Shown: positions 58,233 to 64,000 of the stretch, piece by piece
How positions within the stretch are numbered: position 1 is the first letter of the stretch
How the letters are laid out: every line of letters starts with the position of its first letter
Assembly (NCBI GenBank): GCA_020746995.1
Contig: JAGPXD010000001.1
Span: forward strand, 5,146,001 to 5,210,000
Length of the DNA: 64,000 bases
Reading direction: 5' to 3'
Source of the DNA: Plectosphaerella cucumerina
Taxonomy: Eukaryota > Ascomycota > Sordariomycetes > Glomerellales > Plectosphaerellaceae
Made by a program: the position numbers and the translations under genes
Notes under the pieces: model-generated
Database searches by the model: none
Seen by the model: only the letters and a program-made list of their open reading frames with translations
Told to the model about the DNA's origin: nothing

Positions 58233-58978
58233 GCGAGCGGGCCGGCGCGCGGCGGAGTGCAGCCTTGGACACCCACGGCGACAAATAAAAACGGCGTTTT
58301 AAGCGGTTAAACTCATGCATGGCGGCGTTCAGGAGAGGGGGAAGGGCAAAGGCCAGGCTGGAGCAGCCCCGGCCATGTAGGTTACATCTGCATTTGGTAG
58401 ATCCTCCCAACCGTAATGACAATGACGTCTTCATCTGGAGTCTTTGCGCGCAGAAGCGATTTTCATGACAAGATACGTCACATGCGGGTTTCCCGAGTTG
58501 AAAGTGGTAGTAGTTTCGTTAACATTTCAGCTTTCGCCCGGGGACAGCGGGCCTCTCTAATCCTGACACTGCCATAACGCCGGTGACGGTCCCCTGTCGG
58601 CGGATCTGCCCCTCGAGATGCCATGCTTCAAGTCACTTGTAGAAAAGCACTCCGCCCCTTTCCCCTTCGCCCTTCCCTCTGATGTGAACAGATCAAAACG
58701 CTGCCGGTTTCTACCCGCTCTCCGCCCCTGGCCTCCGTGAGAGAGGGAGGGGGGACATGTGTCTCTCGTAGCCTCATTTTCGTCCAGTCCCAGCTTTCCC
58801 CTCGACCGCCGCGGCCCCTTTCCCCCTTTTGGTGGTCTATCGTTGCCTTGCCTTTTGGGGTGAAAGGAGGGGCACGGCGAGCACGCTTGCTTCTTCAGAA
58901 AAAGTTGTCCACCGGGGTGTTGCTCTCCTGCAGAGGATGGTGGTCCCTTGTCATATGCGCCTGGGTCGGAGGACCGCT
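58233..58978. other. Convergent intergenic region, R3H and eIF3f 3' flanks
   Basis: Contains the 3' flanks of two genes facing each other. An AATAAA-like AAATAAA occurs near 58283. Nothing else recognised. Confidence 0.5.
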
Positions 58979-60195
58979 TTACTCGACAGGTTCCCGGGGC
59001 TCCCGGGGCTCGCGGGGCTCCCTGTTGCCGCCGCCGCGACCACCGCCCCTGCCACCGCGACCGCCGCGGCCACCGCCACGGCCTCCACGGCCCTCGCCGC
59101 CCTTGTCACCGTCGGTCTTACCCTCGCCCTTCTCGGCGTCGGTGAGGGTCGCAGTCGCCAACCGCTGCGACAGGTCGATCTGGGTGCGGATGGTGTTGGC
59201 CAGGTAGGAGACCATGAGCACGTCCTGGATGTGGTTGTTGAAGTCGTGCTCGATCTGGGCGGGGTCGACCTTGGGGGCCAGGGAGAGGGCGTTCATGAGG
59301 AACTGGCCGAGGACCTGGTTGGGCTCCTCCTCCTCGTCGAGGATGCCGTTGACCCACTCGCTGACGCGGTCGATGAGGCCGGTGGTCTGCTCGATGGAGC
59401 GGAGGAGGCCCTCGATGTCGGAGATGACGGGGGCGGAGCGGTTCTCGTCGTCCTTGGCGGCGGCGATGGCCTCGAGGGCGGTCCGGTCGGCGTCGCCGTA
59501 GAGGAGCTTGTGGGGGACCTGGATGAAGAGGCACGACTCGGCGGCGCGCTCGGCGTTGACGGCGACGGGGGCGGAGATGTAGGCGCGGGTCTCGATATTC
59601 GCGGTGGGGTCGGTGGTGATGGTCAGGTGGACGGCGGGGTGGGGGAAGGTGCCGGTGTCCGGGGCGGCGAAGAAGTTCTGGATGAGGGCGGAGAAGGAGT
59701 TGAGCTCGTGCGAGGTGGTGTACCAGCCGAGGAGGGACTCGCGCGGCGCGGCCTTGAGGGTCAGGGCGAGCATGTTCTTCTGGTAGTCCACGTCGACCTC
59801 GACCTGGTCCTCGTTCTCGGTGTGAGGGATGGCGAAGCAGGAGCGGACCTCGACTTCCATGCCATCTTCGGAGCGGGTGCCGACGAGGGCGCCGATAACA
59901 CGGGTCGACTGGGCATCGTTGATGTCGCGGCGGACGGCGTGGTCGAGGATGGAGAGGATAGCCTGGAGGGGGGGGAGGAAGCAGATGGTCAGCAAGACTG
60001 GTCCATGGAGGAAGAGAGGTTGAAGGGCGACATGGGATATGTCATGGTGCGACGGGTTGTGATGTGAGGTGAGGGGGTCGACGGTACCTGAGGCTGGATG
60101 TTAACAGTAAGCGGGGCAATGTTGCCCTGGAGGCTTGCCGTCGCGGGCACAATAGGCCGCGCGAGGTGCAGGAACTTTTCGGTTTCCACGGCCAT
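58979..60195 (-). CDS. Translation initiation factor eIF3 subunit f
   Basis: Exons complement(60088-60195) and complement(58979-59962), with a 125-nt intron, give 363 residues. The first exon, [33 protein letters not shown], joins [28 protein letters not shown], the start of the MPN domain. The isopeptidase JAMM residues are not intact, as in other eIF3f proteins, so it is a structural MPN subunit. The C-terminal MIF4G-like helical part ([49 protein letters not shown]) is followed by an RGG-rich tail that ends in three EPR repeats, an unusual but plausible RNA-binding extension. The factor scaffolds 43S pre-initiation complex assembly. Confidence 0.93.
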
Positions 60196-60650
60196 GCTGG
60201 GCAAGTTTGCCGGAGGATCGATGGCAGGAGGTGGTGGTTGAGGAGGAGGAGAGGGGGGGGAGAGGGAGGAGGGAAGGGTGGAGAGGGCTGTCGCAAAGAA
60301 AGGTCGGCGGGATTGTGGTAGTGGCCTTTGACTCTTGGGTCAGTCGTCGGGTCGGGCGTGGGCTGGCGATGAAAATTGCAGGTTCGTGGTGGGACCTCGT
60401 TGATCGGTTGTGCGCACGCTAAGATAGGAGATTGTGGCGCGCGGAGCTGCCCCTCTTCCTGTGGCTGGTGCTGTCACTCGGGCGTGGTGTGGGGCGAGAA
60501 AAAAGACAGGGTCGGTGGGTGCTGGGGGCCCCGGCTCTGCAAGGCTGTGAGACTAGGATCGAGCTTGACTTATATAAGTTTTCTCTGCACCTTGAAAAGT
60601 TGAGCCGCACGCAACGCAGTCCTTCTCACCAAAACACCAAAACAGAAGTG
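60196..60650. promoter_or_regulatory. Divergent promoter of eIF3f and Utp25
   Basis: About 455 bp between two outward-facing translation/ribosome-biogenesis genes. A TATATAAG-like element (TTATATAAGT) lies near 60570-60578, about 75 bp upstream of the Utp25 start, a plausible core promoter element. Confidence 0.5.
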
Positions 60651-63012
60651 ATGCCCCCACCAAGAGGACGAGGAAGAGGAGGCGGAGGCGGCAGTTTCCG
60701 CGCTCGAGGCGGCGGTCGAGGTGGTGGGAGAGGCCGTGGTGTTGCCAGAGGTGGACGCGGCGGCCGGGGCGGTCGAGGTGGCCGTGGAGGTGCCCGGGGA
60801 CGCGGTGGTCCTCGATATGCCGGCGACTCCCGGTTGGAACTGAGTCGCGTTGAGGAGCAAGAGTGAGTCTGGCCATTGAGTTTGCCCGGTGTAGCATGTA
60901 CTGACTGGTGAACAGGTCTTCTGGAGATGAGTCCATGGAAGATGAGTCTGGCTCGGAAGAGGAGGATGAGGAGCTGGAGGAGTCTGGATCCGAAGAGGAA
61001 GAGGATTTGCAGCAAAAGCAAGCGGCTCAGCCGTATTTGGCTCTCCTGCAAAGCTTCAACAAAGACGCCTCGGAACGCAACGCCAAGAGACGCAAACTCG
61101 ACGACGGCACACCGGCCCAAGAGCCGGAACCTGTTCAGGATGCCGCTGAGGGCTCAGACGACGAAGATTCCGCGGACGAAGAGGGCAAGGATCTCGACCA
61201 CGTCGAAGAGCCCGAGGAGGATGCCGGAGCAGCTCTTGACGGCGAGGTCCTCGACAGCGACGACGAAGACGAACAGGATGCAAGCGACCCCTTCGACACC
61301 CACTTCACCATGCCAGACGAGGCCTTGACGGCGAAACGCGTCGCGGCACTCAAGAAGAACGAGTGGGCTACCAAGCGGACGGTCAGCAGCGTCAGCAGGG
61401 CCGTCTTCATGACACCGAATGTGGGCGGTGAAGAGGCGTCCCTGCCCGGCCCGATCAAGGGCCCCCAGGACCTGAAGCTCAAGCACCGCGTCAGGGAGGT
61501 CATCAAGGAGAAGATCACCTCCTTCACCCCTCTGCAGAAGTCGTTGGCGCCCATGCTCTTCGGATACCAGGACATGATGTACGGCGAGCGCAACGTCGGC
61601 AACGCCGATGCCCTGCGTCAGTTGGTGTGCCTCCACGCCGTCAACCACATCTACAAGTAAGTATCAGACACGTGTGCCCGCTTCGCACAACATCACTGAC
61701 CAGAAGCAGGGGCCGAGACCGGGTGATCAAGAACAACTACAAGCTCTCCAAGGACGAGGACGCCGACTTTGACGCGCGGGACCAGGGTTTCACGCGGCCC
61801 AAGGTTCTCTTCCTGTTGCCAACGCGTCAGTCGTGCGCCAAGATGGTGCAGCAAATCGAGGAGCTCGTCGAGCCTGATCAGCGGGAGAACGCCAAGCGCT
61901 TCGAAGACACGTACGTGGAGACAGCGGAGAAGTTCCGCGACGAGAAGCCGGCCGATTTCCTGGACCTCTTTGACGGCAACGACGACGACATGTTCCGGCT
62001 GGGCGTCAAGTTCACGCGCAAGACGATCAAGTACTTTGCGCAGTTTTACAACTCGGACATTCTCATGGCCAGTCCCCTGGGTCTCCGCATGGCCCTCGGC
62101 TCGGAGCAGGAGAAGAACCCGACCGACTACGACTTCCTCAGCTCCATTGAGCTCGTCGTCGTCGACCAGGCTGATGGTCTGCTGATGCAGAACTGGGATC
62201 ATGTCGAGTACATCTTTGAGCACCTCAACCTGCAGCCCAAGGACTCACACGGCTGCGATTTCAGCCGCGTGAGGTCCTGGTACCTCGAGGACTGGGCCAA
62301 GTACTTCCGTCAGACGGTCATTCTGTCGCCCTTCGTCACGCCCGAACTCACCGAGCTGTTCCGGACACGATGCCACAACTGGGCAGGCAAGATCCGATTC
62401 CACCCCGAGTTCCCAGGGGTCCTGCAGCAGCTGCCTGTGCGGGCGAAACAGACCTTCTCTCGGTTCGAGGCGGCAGCCATCGACAAGGACCCGGACGCGC
62501 GCTTCGCCTACTTCACCTCAGCCATCGTCCCCGCGCTCGTCCGGCGCGCCAAGGAGACGAGCGGCGGTACCCTCATCTTCATCCCGTCATACCTCGACTT
62601 TGTCCGCGTGCGCAACTACTTCGCCACAAACTCGGCCGTCGAGACGCTCTCGTTCGGACACATTTCCGAGTACGCCGAGGCGGCCGACGCTGCGCGGGCG
62701 CGGTCGCACTTCCTGAGTGGGCGGCAGAAGGTGCTTCTGTACACGGAGCGCGCGCACCACTTCCGGCGGTACAAGATCCGCGGCGTGCAGCGCGTCATCA
62801 TGTACGGACTGCCGGAGAACCCGGTGTTCTACAAGGAGATCGCCGGCGAGTTCCTGGCGCGCAGCGAGCAGGAGATGCGGCTCGAGGCGGGGCGGGGCAC
62901 GGTGCGCGTCATGTTCTCAAAGTACGACGCCATCAAGCTGGAGAGGGTTGTTGGCACGTCGAGGGTGGGCAAGATGATCACGGACCGGGGCGACACGTTT
63001 GACTTTGTGTAG
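60651..63012 (+). CDS. UTP25: Utp25, U3 snoRNP-associated ribosome biogenesis protein
   Basis: Exons 60651-60862, 60916-61656 and 61710-63012 give 751 residues. Utp25 (digestive organ expansion factor in animals) belongs to the small-subunit processome and resembles a DEAD-box helicase whose catalytic motifs are degenerate. The N-terminus is an RGG-rich tract, then a long acidic stretch ([18 protein letters not shown]). Conserved blocks are [10 protein letters not shown], the helicase-like [55 protein letters not shown] sequence, [25 protein letters not shown] (in place of DEAD), [19 protein letters not shown] and [27 protein letters not shown]. The acidic and RGG parts match nucleolar proteins. 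Confidence 0.94.
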
Positions 63013-63246
63013 ACGTGAGCTGTGGAACGGTGTGCTGATGCTGCTGGTGGGTTGTGTGCGAATATTCCAGGCATATAAAATGTGGTACATAGATTGTACA
63101 GATACCCTTGACTAGAAAGGACCGGTTTTTTGCTACACGTGCTCTCTGTGCTTCCGTGCGCATCCGACCCTCCCCGGGGGTTTGTTGCGTAAATGTTGAT
63201 ACAATGCTTCTTCTTCCTCTTCCTTCGCCTCCCCTCTCCCCATTTC

Positions 63247-63881
63247 TCATGACGACTCTCCCTTGCATGACTTCTCCTCGGCGCCGCGCGCGTTGAGATC
63301 CTTGAACTTCTCGACCATATCCTCAAAGACGTCCTTGCCGTTCTCGCGGTACCGGGTGACCTTGTCGATGTTCTTCTGGGTGATGGAGTTCATGGGCAGA
63401 CCGTCCCGCTGGCCGAGGGCGACGGCCTTTGCCGTCATCATGAAGCGCATGTCGCGGGGTCCGTCGACGAACTCGAGGACGGCCGAGGGGGCCTGGTCGT
63501 ACTTGTTGCGTGGCTCGGTGCGCAGGACGCGGGTGTAGCCGCCGGGGCGGGAGGCGTATCTGGTGCGGAGCTCGCCGAAGACCTTGGGGAGGAGCTCGTG
63601 GGGTTCCTGGAGGGGGAGATGTGTTAGTTGTATTCTTCAGATTAGGAGAGACGAGCGGTCCGTACGAAGAGGATGGCCTGGGCTTTCCGCTTGGTCTCGT
63701 CGTTGTTCCGCTTGGCGTAGGTGATGAGCTTCTCGGCCAGGCGCTGGGCCTCCTTTGCCTTTGCGTAGGTGGTGTGGATGTGCTCGTGCATGACGAGGGA
63801 GGAGACGAGGCCTCGCAGCAGGGCCTTTCGGGCTGCCGAGTCGCGGCTCAGGTGCCTGTACTTTGTGAGGCCACCGGCCAT
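63247..63881 (-). CDS. Mitochondrial large-subunit ribosomal protein bL17m
   Basis: Exons complement(63666-63881) and complement(63247-63606), with a 59-nt intron, give 191 residues. MAGGLTKYRHLSRDSAARKALLRGLVSSLVMHEHIHTTYAKAKEAQRLAEKLITYAKR is the bL17 core, matching the bacterial L17 start MRHRKxxRxLxRxxxHRxAM in pattern; the second exon has ELRTRYASRPGGYTRVLRTEPRNKYDQAPSAVLEFV. It is the yeast Mrpl8 equivalent and forms part of the mitochondrial ribosome near the exit tunnel. The C-terminal extension (KVTRYRENGKDVFEDMVEKFKDLNARG) is typical of fungal orthologues. Its promoter continues past 63881 to the window edge. Confidence 0.93.
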
Positions 63882-64000
63882 TGTGAGGGAGTCGAGGGGG
63901 TTGCTGGCGCCTCGCGCGGGTCAATTGGTCGATGTCCGAGGGTGCGTCCCGGGAGGACGATGGGCCGTCAGCAGGCGGCGGTCGAGAGGAGGATCGGCGG

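Noticed and set aside
1..64000. CRISPR arrays, rRNA genes, bacterial operons or phage
   Set aside because: No regularly spaced direct repeats with spacers, no rRNA-like sequence, and gene structures are eukaryotic with introns.

Overview
The window reads as nuclear DNA of a filamentous ascomycete, most likely a sordariomycete. The evidence is the gene content (two Zn2Cys6 regulators, a Zn2Cys6-acetyltransferase fusion, an R3H/SUZ protein, a fungal-type Nup133), short 50-63 nt introns with GT..AG ends and CTGAC/CTAAC-like branch sites, GC-rich coding sequence, and pyrimidine-rich leaders before several genes. There are no bacterial operons or ribosome binding sites. Species cannot be fixed from the sequence alone.

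Layout. 1-5.5 kb: N-terminal piece of a probable exosome Rrp4 gene (minus, cut by the window edge), a small DUF4536 membrane protein (minus), the AP-3 mu subunit (plus), and an F-box protein with a one-base frameshift and a long Asp/His repeat. 6.4-12.5 kb: mitochondrial malonyl-CoA:ACP transacylase, a TRAPPC2L-type TRAPP subunit, an AFG1-family ATPase, and an unrecognised protein with a duplicated GIW..W..WKHE motif. 13.7-15.3 kb: a broken sodium:neurotransmitter-symporter gene. 16-23 kb: Nup133, a small single-span protein, and a GT32 glycosyltransferase. 25.8-32.1 kb: a membrane-type casein kinase I with a long leader, a p24 cargo receptor, and Swc4. 32.1-42.4 kb: a gene-poor stretch with one weak gene model and a 246-bp inverted-repeat element that looks like a MITE. 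42.4-49.6 kb: a Zn2Cys6/maltose-acetyltransferase fusion, a structured Pol III-like locus, and a divergent reductase/Zn2Cys6-regulator pair sharing a promoter with a CGG-N6-CCG palindrome. 49.7-64 kb: a PPR protein, Cwf18, a zinc-knuckle protein, an R3H protein, eIF3f, Utp25 and mitochondrial bL17.

Most genes are housekeeping and serve trafficking (AP-3, TRAPP, p24), RNA processing and translation (Rrp4, Cwf18, zinc knuckle, R3H, eIF3f, Utp25), mitochondria (Mct1, Afg1, PPR, bL17, DUF4536) and nuclear structure or chromatin (Nup133, Swc4). The reductase plus divergent Zn2Cys6 regulator is the one likely regulator-target pair.

The observations most worth a second look are an intron in the zinc-knuckle gene that fits AT..AC rather than GT..AG ends, an intron across the casein kinase stop codon whose removal or retention gives the same protein, and the Pol III-like hairpin locus at 45.1-45.3 kb. 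The decayed symporter, the MITE-like element and the regulator palindrome come next. Introns were placed by eye from frame, splice signals and recalled family conservation; no alignment or transcript data were available.
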